This document shows, one piece after another, positions 8,903 through 16,158 of a stretch of DNA of 21,744 bases. Below the pieces are notes generated by a model. It saw nothing but the letters and a program-made list of their open reading frames with translations. It searched no databases and was not told the DNA's origin. The position numbers and the translations under genes are program-made. How positions within the stretch are numbered: position 1 is the stretch's first letter; the number at the start of each line of letters is the position of its first letter. Source of the stretch: an uncultured Clostridia bacterium (GTDB lineage Bacteria; Bacillota; Clostridia; TANB77; CAG-508); assembly GCA_934122125.1 (NCBI GenBank), contig CAKOVW010000020.1:1-21744 (forward strand), written 5' to 3'.

Positions 8903-9457
8903 TTATTTATTAAAATCAACTTTAACATTTTTTCTAGCTTCTGCATTGTCAACTTCAAATAGACTTTCAGCTGTAAAATGAAACATACCAGCAACAATAT
9001 TTGATGGGAACAACTCTAATTTTGTATTATATCTTGTAACAGTGTCATTGTAGAATTGTCTAGAATAAGAAATTTTATCCTCTGTTTCTGTTAATTCATT
9101 TTGTAGGCTTGAAAAGTTTTGATTAGCTTTTAAGTCTGGATAAGATTCTGCAACAGCCATGATTGTTTTTAAAGAACTAGATAATTCATTATCTAATTTT
9201 GCTTTTTCATCAACTGTTTTAGCCCCTGCCCAAGCTGTACGTAATTCAGCTATTTTAGTTAAAGTATCACTCTCATGAGTCATATAACCTTTAACAGTTT
9301 CAACTAGATTAGGGATTAAATCAAATCTTCTTTGTAGTTGTACATCCATTTGTCCAAAAGCATTTTTTACACGTTGTCTTAAAGTTACTAAATTATTATA
9401 TACAGAAATAATAAATAATATTAAAAGAACAACGATAGCTAAAATAATCCACAACAT
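8903..9457 (-). CDS. lemA: LemA family membrane protein
   Basis: This 184-aa protein has one N-terminal membrane helix (LWIILAIVVLLILFIISV) followed by a long alpha-helical LemA domain. The family signatures YNNLVTLRQRVKNAFGQMDVQ, RRFDLIPNLVETVKGY and the C-terminal FHFTAESLFEVDNAEA are all present. LemA proteins are short-stalk, helix-bundle membrane proteins of poorly defined role, often paired with TPM-domain or HtpX-like partners; neither is seen here. A GTG at 9466 is in frame but directly abuts the AAAGGAG ribosome binding site. The ATG at 9457, nine bases from it, is the better start. The gene is convergent with the tatD-like gene and divergent from the hydrolase. I see no clear promoter for it in 9474-9600. 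Confidence 0.95.
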   Translation of the reverse strand: MLWIILAIVVLLILFIISVYNNLVTLRQRVKNAFGQMDVQLQRRFDLIPNLVETVKGYMTHESDTLTKIAELRTAWAGAKTVDEKAKLDNELSSSLKTIMAVAESYPDLKANQNFSSLQNELTETEDKISYSRQFYNDTVTRYNTKLELFPSNIVAGMFHFTAESLFEVDNAEARKNVKVDFNK

Positions 9458-9659
9458 AAATTTCACTCCTTTATATTAATATTATGAGATAATAATAACA
9501 TATATTAAAGTAATATACAATATAAACGATAAAAAATAAATCATATTCTTGTACAAGCAAGCATATAATATAGTATATGTAAAGGTTTAAAGAATATTAC
9601 AAAAATTGAAAAATAATACAGGCCTAGAAACTAGCAAGATGCATGAGATAGGCAAAAAT

Positions 9660-9688
9660 TTGACAATGTTACTAAAAAATGGTATAAT
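9660..9688 (+). promoter_or_regulatory. Perfect consensus sigma-A promoter
   Basis: TTGACA (9660-9665) and TATAAT (9683-9688) are separated by exactly 17 bp. A short inverted repeat GCCTA/TAGGC (9622-9626 and 9649-9653) lies just upstream and could be an operator, but this is weak. The ribosome binding site AAAGGAGGG is at 9704-9712. Full consensus on both boxes suggests strong vegetative expression rather than a forespore sigma factor. Confidence 0.85.
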
Positions 9689-9724
9689 ATAGATGTTGCT
9701 TTTAAAGGAGGGAACAAATTAAAA

Positions 9725-10726
9725 ATGAAAAATGATGATAAAGCATCAATATCGCTGAAAAAAATAATTTGTATTAGCATTTTATTTATTTTTGTAATGA
9801 CAGCTGCAGTTGTAGCTGGAAATGTAAAATTAAATAATGTTAAAATTATTTTAGCTAGTGGTTACGAAATGAATGTATTAACTAGCAAAACCAAAATAGC
9901 TGATATATTAGATGACAATCATATTATATTACTAGAAGATGAAAAGGTATTACCTGATTTAGAATCAGATTTACCAGATAATAATACAATTAAAATTTCT
10001 AAGATTACAGATGAAGAAATTGAAGAGCCAGAAGTTATAGAAACATCAGAAACTATTACAATGGAAGAAGTGTTAAAAAACTATGATACTATTATTGAAA
10101 AAATTGTAGTAGAAAAAGTAAAAATTCCTTATGAAACTATAACTAAAAATAAAGCCTCAGGATCTAGCTCAAAACAAAATCAAATTGTACAATATGGTGT
10201 AGATGGATTAAAAGAGGTTACTTATAAAGTAAAATATCAAAATGACGTAGAGATTGAAAAGAAGGAAATTTCTTCAAAAATTATTAAAAAACCAGTAAAC
10301 AAAATAGTAGAGGTAAGAAACAAGCAAGTTACATCAAGAGGTGGTACAACTACTAGATATGGTGGAAAATGGACTTACTCAGAAGCAGAACTTGATTTAT
10401 TATGTGCTATCACAGCACAAGAAGCATGTTCAAGCTACAATGCTGCTTTAGCTGTTATAACATGTGCAGCCAATAGAGCAGAAAGTACTAGATGGAGATA
10501 TAATGGAACAGATCCATTAAGCCAATATAAAGCTAAAGGTCAATTCTGTTATTCAATAGATAATCATTGGAGAAGAAGATTAAACGGAAATTATCCATCA
10601 TATGTAAAACAAGCTGTTATAGATGCATTAAATGGTAAAAGGAACCATAATTATTTATCATTTAGGTCAGCAGGATATGCAAATGGTGTAAACATTGGTG
10701 GAAACGTGTACTTTAATGCAATGTAA
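9725..10726 (+). CDS. DUF348-G5-SleB-type cell wall hydrolase
   Basis: This 333-aa secreted or membrane-tethered protein starts with an uncleaved-type hydrophobic helix (about residues 12-31). A DUF348 (YabE-like) domain follows at about 35-95, containing TSKTKIADILDDNHI. A G5 domain is at about 120-200 (KIPYETITK, QYGVDGLKEVTYKVKYQN, KKPVNKIVEV). The C-terminal SleB/Hydrolase_2 domain spans about 215-333 and carries AQEACSSYNAALAVI with the likely catalytic Glu at 233, then NRAESTRW and GGNVYFNAM. SleB-type enzymes cleave peptidoglycan glycan strands, notably spore cortex, and G5 domains bind cell-wall polymers. The combination suggests wall or cortex remodelling. The catalytic fold is well supported. 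The strong vegetative promoter argues against a purely sporulation-specific role. Confidence 0.9.
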   Translation: MKNDDKASISLKKIICISILFIFVMTAAVVAGNVKLNNVKIILASGYEMNVLTSKTKIADILDDNHIILLEDEKVLPDLESDLPDNNTIKISKITDEEIEEPEVIETSETITMEEVLKNYDTIIEKIVVEKVKIPYETITKNKASGSSSKQNQIVQYGVDGLKEVTYKVKYQNDVEIEKKEISSKIIKKPVNKIVEVRNKQVTSRGGTTTRYGGKWTYSEAELDLLCAITAQEACSSYNAALAVITCAANRAESTRWRYNGTDPLSQYKAKGQFCYSIDNHWRRRLNGNYPSYVKQAVIDALNGKRNHNYLSFRSAGYANGVNIGGNVYFNAM

Positions 10727-10731
10727 TATAC

Positions 10732-10762
10732 AAAGAGTTCCTGTTTTAGGAACTCTTTTTTC
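10732..10762 (+). terminator. Rho-independent terminator after the hydrolase
   Basis: AAAGAGTTCC (10732-10741) pairs perfectly with GGAACTCTTT (10749-10758) around a 7-base loop and is followed by a T tract. It isolates the hydrolase from the xth gene downstream. Confidence 0.92.
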
Positions 10763-10804
10763 TATTTTGTAGAAGATAAGTATGCAAACAAGGAGAGAGA
10801 AAAT

Positions 10805-11566
10805 ATGAAATTAATTTCGTGGAATGTAAATGGCTTAAGAGCAGCAATTAAAAAAGGTTTTAAGGAATTTTTTGAGGAGGCAGAGGCAGATATATTCTGC
10901 ATACAAGAAACAAAAATGCAACAGGACCAAATAGATGATGAAATAAAAGGTATATTTGATAAATATAATTGTTATTGGAATAGTGCAGTAAAAAAAGGAT
11001 ATTCAGGAACAGCAGTATTTACAAAACAAAAACCGATTAATGTTACATATGGAATTGGAATACAAGAACATGACCAAGAAGGAAGAATAATAACATTAGA
11101 GTTTGAAAAATTTTATTTAGTAAATTGCTATACTCCAAATTCTAAAAGAGAACTAGAAAGATTGGAATATAGAATGATATGGGAAGATGAGATTAGAAAC
11201 TATTTACTAAAGTTAAATAAAACTAAACCAGTAATTTTATGTGGAGATTTAAATGTAGCACATGAAGAAATAGATTTAAAAAATCCAAAATCTAATAGAC
11301 GTAATGCGGGTTTTACAGATGAAGAAAGAGGAAAAATGACACAACTGTTAGATGCTGGCTTTACAGATACTTTTAGATATTTATACCCTACAAAGGAAAA
11401 CTGCTATACATGGTGGTCATATATGTTTAATGCAAGAGCTAATAATGCTGGTTGGAGAATAGACTACTTTATAGTATCAAAGTCAATTGAAAAAGAAATA
11501 AAGGAAGCGAAGATTTATTCAGATATTATGGGCAGTGATCACTGTCCTGTTGGAATAGAATTGTAG
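10805..11566 (+). CDS. xth: Exodeoxyribonuclease III (AP endonuclease)
   Basis: This 253-aa protein is a full-length member of the exonuclease III family. The enzyme cuts the phosphodiester bond 5' of abasic sites and degrades DNA 3' to 5' in base-excision repair. Signature elements appear in order: SWNVNGLRA (N7), IQETK with the metal-binding Glu35, GDLNVAHEEIDL, the Trp/Tyr-rich CYTWWSYMFNARANNAGWRIDY, and the catalytic end GSDHCPVGIEL (D245, H246). The ribosome binding site is AAGGAGAG. I see no clear promoter in the 42 bases after the preceding terminator. It lies 9 bases ahead of the permease gene, with the permease ribosome binding site overlapping its stop. Confidence 0.96.
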   Translation: MKLISWNVNGLRAAIKKGFKEFFEEAEADIFCIQETKMQQDQIDDEIKGIFDKYNCYWNSAVKKGYSGTAVFTKQKPINVTYGIGIQEHDQEGRIITLEFEKFYLVNCYTPNSKRELERLEYRMIWEDEIRNYLLKLNKTKPVILCGDLNVAHEEIDLKNPKSNRRNAGFTDEERGKMTQLLDAGFTDTFRYLYPTKENCYTWWSYMFNARANNAGWRIDYFIVSKSIEKEIKEAKIYSDIMGSDHCPVGIEL

Positions 11567-11575
11567 GAGGTAAGA

Positions 11576-12688
11576 ATGGAAGAAAAAAAGAAAAGTCTAA
11601 AATGGCTGTATTGGTTTAGCTTAGGAGTTGCTATTATCGCTGTATATAAATTATTAGATAATTTTGGACCAATAACAGCGTGGCTTACAGGTTTGTTAGA
11701 TATTTTAATGCCGTTTATTGCAGGAGTGCTTATAGCATATTTATTTTATATTCCATGTAGAAAAGTAGAAAGCTGGTATAAAAAGGTAAAATATATTTCA
11801 AAAGGAGCAAGAATACTGTCAATTATAACAGTATATATTATTGCTGCACTGTTAATTATACTGGCACTAAACTTTGTAATACCAGCAGTATCAAAAAGTA
11901 TAGTTGATCTTGTTACTAATTTTGGAAATTATTATAACAATACAATGAATACTATAAATGAATTACCAGAAGATTCAATATTAAAAAGTGAAACAGTTAT
12001 AAATGCAATAAAAAGTATAAGTGAAATTGATTTTAAACAATATATAAATATAGAAAAATTGACTGAATATGCAAAAGGTGCAATAAATGTTGTAAATAGT
12101 ATATTTGATGTATTTGTTTCGTTTATAGTTTCTGTATATTTATTAGCAGAAAGAAGAAGAATTTTAAATTTCCTAAAAAGGTTGTCATCAGCTATATTTA
12201 AACAAGATACATATAAAATGATAGGAAAGTATTTTAATAAGTCAAATGAGGTGTTTTTTAACTTTATAGCAGGTCAAGTATTAGATGCAATAGTAGTAGG
12301 AATTTTAACTTCAATTGCTATGTCAATAATAGGAGTAAAATATTCTGTATTACTTGGATTTATGATAGGAGTATTTAATTTAATACCGTATTTTGGAGCA
12401 ATTATTGCAGTGGCAGTGGCTATACTTATTGCAATATTTACAGGCGGCATAGGTCAGGCAGTTATTATGGCGATAGTTGTTATAGTGTTACAACAAATTG
12501 ATGCAAACATTATAAATCCTAAAATTTTGGGAAGCTCATTGTCTATAAGTCCACTTTTAGTAATATTTGCTGTAACCGTAGGTGGTGCATACTTTGGTGT
12601 ACTTGGAATGTTCTTGGCTGTACCAGTTGCCACAGTTATTAAATTATTAATTGAAGAATATATAACATATAAAACCAGTACTCATTAA
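11576..12688 (+). CDS. AI-2E family transporter
   Basis: This 370-aa polytopic membrane protein has the AI-2E/PF01594 layout. An N-terminal pair of helices (including LDILMPFIAGVLIAYLFYIPC) is followed by a helix near residues 82-103, a soluble insert of about 100 residues, and a C-terminal cluster of helices. The cluster contains the conserved FNLIPYFGAIIAVAVAILIAIFTGG, QQIDANIINPKILGSSLSISPL and GMFLAVPVATVIKLLIEEY. Family members include autoinducer-2 exporters and Na+(Li+)/H+ antiporters, so the substrate is not known. The stop codon sits in the loop of the downstream terminator. Together with xth it forms a probable two-gene unit. Confidence 0.92.
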   Translation: MEEKKKSLKWLYWFSLGVAIIAVYKLLDNFGPITAWLTGLLDILMPFIAGVLIAYLFYIPCRKVESWYKKVKYISKGARILSIITVYIIAALLIILALNFVIPAVSKSIVDLVTNFGNYYNNTMNTINELPEDSILKSETVINAIKSISEIDFKQYINIEKLTEYAKGAINVVNSIFDVFVSFIVSVYLLAERRRILNFLKRLSSAIFKQDTYKMIGKYFNKSNEVFFNFIAGQVLDAIVVGILTSIAMSIIGVKYSVLLGFMIGVFNLIPYFGAIIAVAVAILIAIFTGGIGQAVIMAIVVIVLQQIDANIINPKILGSSLSISPLLVIFAVTVGGAYFGVLGMFLAVPVATVIKLLIEEYITYKTSTH

Positions 12689-12705
12689 AGTGCTGGTTTT
12701 TGTAA
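12671..12705 (+). terminator. Terminator after the permease, first copy of a 30-bp direct repeat
   Basis: AAAACCAGTACT (12671-12682) pairs with AGTGCTGGTTTT (12689-12700), with one G-T wobble, and is followed by TTGT. The loop holds the permease stop codon. An almost identical 30-bp copy lies at 13431-13460 after hicB. Confidence 0.85.
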
Positions 12706-12724
12706 AAGATTTGAAAATTAAATA

Positions 12725-12753
12725 TTGACAAACGATACCAAATATAGTATCAT
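12725..12753 (+). promoter_or_regulatory. hicAB promoter with internal inverted-repeat operator
   Basis: TTGACA (12725-12730) and TATCAT (12748-12753) have 17-bp spacing. Between them lies the inverted repeat GATAC (12734-12738)/GTATC (12747-12751). This is a likely site for autorepression by the ribbon-helix-helix end of HicB. The operator role is inferred. Confidence 0.65.
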
Positions 12754-12805
12754 AAAGATAGCCTTATTGGGGGAAGGCGTATTTTTCAAGAGAGGAGGAA
12801 TACAA

Positions 12806-13034
12806 ATGCCAGAACCCAATAAAATAATACAAAAAATGAAAAGACAGCCAAATGGAATCAGATTTCAAGAATTGGTTAAGGTTTTAGAATACAATGGATA
12901 TAAAATGAAAGCTAGAAAACGGCACTTCTCATAGAAATTTTATAAATTCTAAAGGTGATGTAATAACAATCAAAGAAGAAAATCCATTAAAGGCGGTTTA
13001 TGTTAAAGATGTATTAAAGAGAATAGGAGAATAA
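12806..13034 (+). CDS. hicA: HicA family mRNA interferase toxin, interrupted by a +1 frameshift
   Basis: HicA toxins are small double-stranded-RNA-binding-fold ribonucleases that cut mRNA. The start is ATG 12806 with GAGGAGGA six bases upstream. Frame one reads MPEPNKIIQKMKRQPNGIRF and then NGYKMKARK, and stops at 12932-12934 after 42 residues. The rest of the protein continues in the +1 frame: GTSHRNFINSKGDVITIK, then AVYVKDVLKRIGE, with its stop at 13032-13034. The catalytic His (H42 of the joined 75-aa product) lies just beyond the break, so the short product should be inactive. The total of 229 nt equals 76 codons plus one base. At the break the incoming frame reads AAA CGG; skipping the C gives RKGTSH, very close to the family consensus. 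It is either a decayed toxin, a sequencing indel in an A run, or a recoded gene. Confidence 0.88.
12914..12934 (+). other. Putative +1 frameshift site AGA AAA CGG in hicA
   Basis: The incoming-frame codons are AGA AAA CGG CAC TTC TCA TAG. Moving +1 at AAA-C places GGC in the next codon and restores HicA. A tRNA-Lys slipping from AAA to AAC would retain its first two base pairs. No Shine-Dalgarno-like stimulator stands immediately upstream. Confidence 0.5.
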
Positions 13035-13079
13035 AAATCTGACATTAAAGTAAAATAAATGTAAAAGGAGGCAATGTTA

Positions 13080-13427
13080 ATGAAAAATGTTGATGATTAT
13101 ATGAAATTGCCATATAACTGCATTGTGCAACAAATTAATGATGAAAGTGGAACTTATTTTTATGCACATGTTTTAGAACTAGATGGATGCCAAAGTACTG
13201 GTGAAACTTTCAAGGAAGCCTATGAAAACTTAAAAGATGCAATGAAAGGTTGGATTGAAACTAAGATAGATGGTGGATTTGATGTACCATTACCAGTAAA
13301 ATATAGTGATTATAGTGGTAAATTTATAGTAAGAATTCCAAAATCATTACATTATAGATTATCAGTTGAAGCACAGCAAGAGGGAGTATCTTTAAATCAA
13401 TATGCTTTATATAAGCTAAGTAGTTAA
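13080..13427 (+). CDS. hicB: HicB family antitoxin
   Basis: This 115-aa protein has a partial RNase-H-like HicB domain at the N-terminus (MKLPYNCIVQ, TYFYAHVLELDGCQSTGETFKEAYENLKDAMKGWIE). A C-terminal ribbon-helix-helix DNA-binding segment follows (KFIVRIPKSLHYRLSVEAQQEGVSLNQYALYKL). HicB binds and neutralises HicA and represses the shared promoter. The ATG at 13080 is eight bases from AAAAGGAGG and is preferred over the ATG at 13074, which is two bases away. It starts 45 bases after the end of the reconstructed hicA. HicB is intact while hicA is frameshifted, so if the frameshift is real and not recoded this is an orphan antitoxin. Confidence 0.93.
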   Translation: MKNVDDYMKLPYNCIVQQINDESGTYFYAHVLELDGCQSTGETFKEAYENLKDAMKGWIETKIDGGFDVPLPVKYSDYSGKFIVRIPKSLHYRLSVEAQQEGVSLNQYALYKLSS

Positions 13428-13430
13428 ACG

Positions 13431-13460
13431 AAAACCAGCACTTGTTAAAGTGCTGGTTTT
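13431..13460. terminator. Terminator after hicB, second copy of the 30-bp repeat
   Basis: AAAACCAGCACT (13431-13442) pairs perfectly with AGTGCTGGTTTT (13449-13460) around TGTTAA. It matches the copy at 12671-12700 in 27 of 30 bases. It is convergent with the minus-strand 69-aa gene and can also serve that gene, since TTTTCGTTT follows it on the minus strand. Confidence 0.85.
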
Positions 13461-13462
13461 GG

Positions 13463-13672
13463 TCAGTTTTTATGAAAGTCGATAAAGAGCATTGCAACAG
13501 AGGCAATAGTGCAGCTTACTAAAAAACTAACAAGTATCTCGCCAAATGCCGCAAAAAAGTTTTTGGGTTCAATAATAGTTGAAAATACTTTGTAAAAGAA
13601 TATAGTGCCGAAGATGACAAATGCCAAACATAATGCAACCAAAATATAAGAACCGATTTTAGCTTTTTTCAC
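13463..13672 (-). CDS. Small two-helix membrane protein of unknown function
   Basis: This 69-aa product begins (M)KKAKIGS and has two strongly hydrophobic helices (about residues 8-27, SYILVALCLAFVIFGTIFFY, and 42-62, FGEILVSFLVSCTIASVAML), then a short FIDFHKN tail. I chose the GTG at 13672 because GGGGGGAG stands eight bases upstream; reading further upstream in frame would run through that binding site. A good promoter, TTGATT-17-TATAAT, precedes it on the same strand. I do not recognise a family. It sits back-to-back with the two-component genes and convergent with hicB; a role with either is speculative. Confidence 0.6.
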   Translation of the reverse strand: MKKAKIGSYILVALCLAFVIFGTIFFYKVFSTIIEPKNFFAAFGEILVSFLVSCTIASVAMLFIDFHKN

Positions 13673-13762
13673 TTTGACCGCTCCCCCCTCTAAAATATTA
13701 GTATATATAGCCCAACCTGACCAATTAGGCAAAATAAGGGAAAAATAAATAGTAATAAAATA

Positions 13763-13791
13763 ATTATATCACAGATTTTTTGAAAAATCAA
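13763..13791 (-). promoter_or_regulatory. Promoter of the 69-aa membrane protein
   Basis: Read on the minus strand, TTGATT (13786-13791) and TATAAT (13763-13768) are separated by 17 bp. A TG two bases farther upstream of the -10 box adds weak extended -10 character. Confidence 0.65.
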
Positions 13792-13802
13792 TTTACATAA
13801 TA

Positions 13803-13860
13803 GACTTAAGAATAACTTAATAAATTAGCTACTTTTTTCTTAATAAATTTATGGTATAAT
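13803..13860 (+). promoter_or_regulatory. Two-component operon promoter with phased direct repeats
   Basis: A consensus -10 box TATAAT is at 13855-13860, but no good -35 box lies at 16-18 bp. In its place are direct repeats: CTTAATAAATT at 13816-13826 and again at 13839-13849, and a partial copy CTTAAGAA starting at 13805. Starts are 11 and 23 bp apart, close to one and two helical turns. This pattern fits activator binding by an OmpR-type regulator, perhaps the one encoded downstream. Confidence 0.5.
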
Positions 13861-13891
13861 CTATGTGTAATAATTGAAAAGGGGAAATTTT

Positions 13892-14599
13892 ATGTACAAT
13901 ATTTTAGTAGTAGATGATGATAAAGAAATTGTAAATGCAATAGAAATATATTTGAGCAAAGAGGGTTACAACATATTAAAAGCATATGATGGAATGGAAG
14001 CACTAAAAATAGTAGAAAAAAATGATAATATTCATTTGATTTTGTTAGATATAATGATGCCAAAACTTGATGGAATTAGTACAGCTAATTTAATTAGAAA
14101 AGATAAATCAATTCCAATAATAATGCTTTCTGCAAAATCAGAGGACTATGATAAAATTACAGGGCTAAATAATGGTGCAGATGACTATATAACAAAACCA
14201 TTTAATCCATTGGAATTAATTGCAAGAGTAAACTCACAAATTCGTAGATATACACATTTAGGTTCAATTGCAGATAAACAACAAGAAGGAAATACATATT
14301 GGTCAGGAGAATTAGTGATAAATGATGATACAAAACAAGTAACAGTTGATGGAAAAGATGTAAAATTGACTCCAACAGAATATAATATTTTAAAATTTTT
14401 AACTAAAAATAAAGGGATAGTATATTCAATAGAACAAATCTACCAAAATGTGTGGGATGACGAGTGTTACGGTGCTGAAAATATTATAGCAGTGCATATT
14501 AGACACATAAGAGAAAAAATAGAAATAAATCCAAGAGCACCTAAATATTTAAAAGTTATTTGGGGTATAGGGTATAAAATTGAAAATTTAGAAAAGTAG
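13892..14599 (+). CDS. OmpR/PhoB-family response regulator
   Basis: This 235-aa protein has an N-terminal receiver domain with the acidic pocket VDDD (D8-D10), phospho-acceptor D53 (LLDIMMPKLDG), S80 (MLSAKSEDYDKITG) and K102 (GADDYITKPF). A C-terminal winged-helix DNA-binding domain follows (VKLTPTEYNILKFL, HIRHIREKIE, VIWGIGYKIE). It receives phosphate from the sensor kinase encoded 11 bases downstream and controls transcription. The start is ATG 13892, seven bases from AAAAGGGG; an in-frame TTG at 13874 lies before that binding site. The sequence is VanR-like in type, but the regulon cannot be deduced. Direct repeats at its own promoter suggest autoregulation. Confidence 0.95.
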   Translation: MYNILVVDDDKEIVNAIEIYLSKEGYNILKAYDGMEALKIVEKNDNIHLILLDIMMPKLDGISTANLIRKDKSIPIIMLSAKSEDYDKITGLNNGADDYITKPFNPLELIARVNSQIRRYTHLGSIADKQQEGNTYWSGELVINDDTKQVTVDGKDVKLTPTEYNILKFLTKNKGIVYSIEQIYQNVWDDECYGAENIIAVHIRHIREKIEINPRAPKYLKVIWGIGYKIENLEK

Positions 14600-14610
14600 A
14601 GGAGGAAAAA

Positions 14611-16158
14611 ATGAACGGAGCAAAAGTTGCTAAAAATATATCTTATGTTTTAGTACCAATATTTGCATTACTTTTAATACTATCAACACTAGGTACTAAA
14701 ATTATAGATGAAGAAATGAATATTACACAAGACTCAAATTATATCTGGCAAATGGCAGGAGGTTTAGCAAATGTAACAGAAGGTGTAACACCATTTTTAA
14801 TTCCAATATCAGTTATAATACTAATTATTCTAGCAGTAGTAATTATAGATGGAATTGGAAAGAATAAAGATGAGGATACAATTAAGTTAAACTGGTTTGA
14901 TGAATGGAAATTAGGAATAGTATTAATTATAAGTTTTGTATTGTTTTTAGTGGGATTTTATATTCTAACAATGGGATGGAATTCATTTGAAAATTCAATA
15001 AGCATAATGCTATTAAGTTGTGGGACTGGAATAATATATGTAGATTCAATAGTACTATTAGAAACTATAGTAAAAAGAATAAAAGCAAAAATGTTATGGA
15101 AAACAACTTTGATATATGCTATTTATAAAGCAATTAAGAAAATAATAGATAACCGCAAAATAATGACAAAACTATTTATATATTATTGGGGATTTTGTAT
15201 TATAGGATTTTTTATTACAATAGCAATACCTAATGCTTATGATAAAACTTTGTTTTATGTGGTAATGTTAGCAGCACTTGGAATAGGTACATTTTATGGT
15301 TTGTGCAAAAAAGTGGAAGAGCTAAATAAGGTTCAAATGGCTTTAAAAAATATATATGATGGAGATACAAATATAGATTTAAATCCAAATGAATTAAAGG
15401 GAGTTTTAAAACAAATGGCAATATATATTGATGATATTGCAGGAGGACTATCAAATGCAATTGAACAAAGTTTAAAAAGCGAAAGACTAAAAACAGAGCT
15501 TATTACCAATGTATCTCATGATATAAAAACTCCACTTACATCAATAATAAATTATGTAGATTTATTGAAAAAAGAAAAAATGCCTAACGAAAAAGCTACT
15601 GAGTACTTAATGATATTAGATAACAAATCTCAAAGATTAAAAAAATTAACAGAGGATTTGGTTGAAGCGTCAAAGGCATCTTCTGGAAATATAAAACTAA
15701 ACATGGAAAAATTAAACGTGAAAGAGCTTATAAAGCAAGTTTCTGGAGAGTTTGAAGATAAATTCCAAGAAAAGGGATTAGAAGAAATAAATACATTTCC
15801 AGAACAAGATATATTTATAAAAGCTGATGGTAGATATATGTATAGAATACTAGAAAATATCTATTCAAATGTTGCAAAATATGCTTTAGAAAACACAAGA
15901 GTATATTTAGATGTAATTAAAAATCAACATACTGTTGTAATACAGATGAAAAATATTTCAAAACAAGAGCTTAACATATCAGCTGACGAGTTGATGCAAA
16001 GGTTTGTGAGAGGAGAAACTTCAAGAAATACGGAAGGAAGCGGTTTAGGACTTTCAATAGCATCTAGTTTAACAGAACTACAAGGGGGGCAATTTCATAT
16101 TTACTTAGATGGTGATTTGTTTAAGGTAACAATAGGATTTGAAATGTTGAATAATTAA
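14611..16158 (+). CDS. Sensor histidine kinase, polytopic
   Basis: This 515-aa kinase has about six membrane helices in its first 240 residues, with little extracytoplasmic sequence between them, so it may sense a membrane-embedded or membrane-proximal signal. A linker follows, then the HisKA dimerisation helix with the phospho-accepting His303 (TNVSHDIKTPLTSIINYVDLL) and a HATPase domain. The N box is ENIYSNVAKYAL and the G2 region is RFVRGETSRNTEGSGLGLSIA. The usual DxGxG G1 motif is not apparent; the equivalent stretch reads MKNISKQELNISADEL. The ribosome binding site is GAGGAGG, and its partner regulator ends 11 bases upstream. The stop codon lies within the 45-bp inverted repeat that follows. 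Confidence 0.94.
   Translation: MNGAKVAKNISYVLVPIFALLLILSTLGTKIIDEEMNITQDSNYIWQMAGGLANVTEGVTPFLIPISVIILIILAVVIIDGIGKNKDEDTIKLNWFDEWKLGIVLIISFVLFLVGFYILTMGWNSFENSISIMLLSCGTGIIYVDSIVLLETIVKRIKAKMLWKTTLIYAIYKAIKKIIDNRKIMTKLFIYYWGFCIIGFFITIAIPNAYDKTLFYVVMLAALGIGTFYGLCKKVEELNKVQMALKNIYDGDTNIDLNPNELKGVLKQMAIYIDDIAGGLSNAIEQSLKSERLKTELITNVSHDIKTPLTSIINYVDLLKKEKMPNEKATEYLMILDNKSQRLKKLTEDLVEASKASSGNIKLNMEKLNVKELIKQVSGEFEDKFQEKGLEEINTFPEQDIFIKADGRYMYRILENIYSNVAKYALENTRVYLDVIKNQHTVVIQMKNISKQELNISADELMQRFVRGETSRNTEGSGLGLSIASSLTELQGGQFHIYLDGDLFKVTIGFEMLNN

Noticed and set aside
9622..9653. Possible riboswitch ahead of the SleB-type hydrolase
   Set aside because: The inverted repeat GCCTA/TAGGC lies upstream of the -35 box, so it would not be transcribed from that promoter, and no known riboswitch core is visible.
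12761..12778. GCCTT/AAGGC hairpin in the hicA leader
   Set aside because: A 5-bp stem with a large loop is not convincing as a riboswitch or attenuator.
12725..12805. N-terminal extension of hicA from a TTG at 12725
   Set aside because: The TTG is the -35 box of the hicAB promoter. The ATG at 12806 has an ideal ribosome binding site and gives a typical HicA N-terminus.
15230..15460. Antisense reading frames within genes, such as this one and those at 793-993, 3352-3732 and 19748-19930
   Set aside because: They have low-complexity, unrecognisable products and lie opposite well-supported genes; they are shadows of AT-rich coding sequence.
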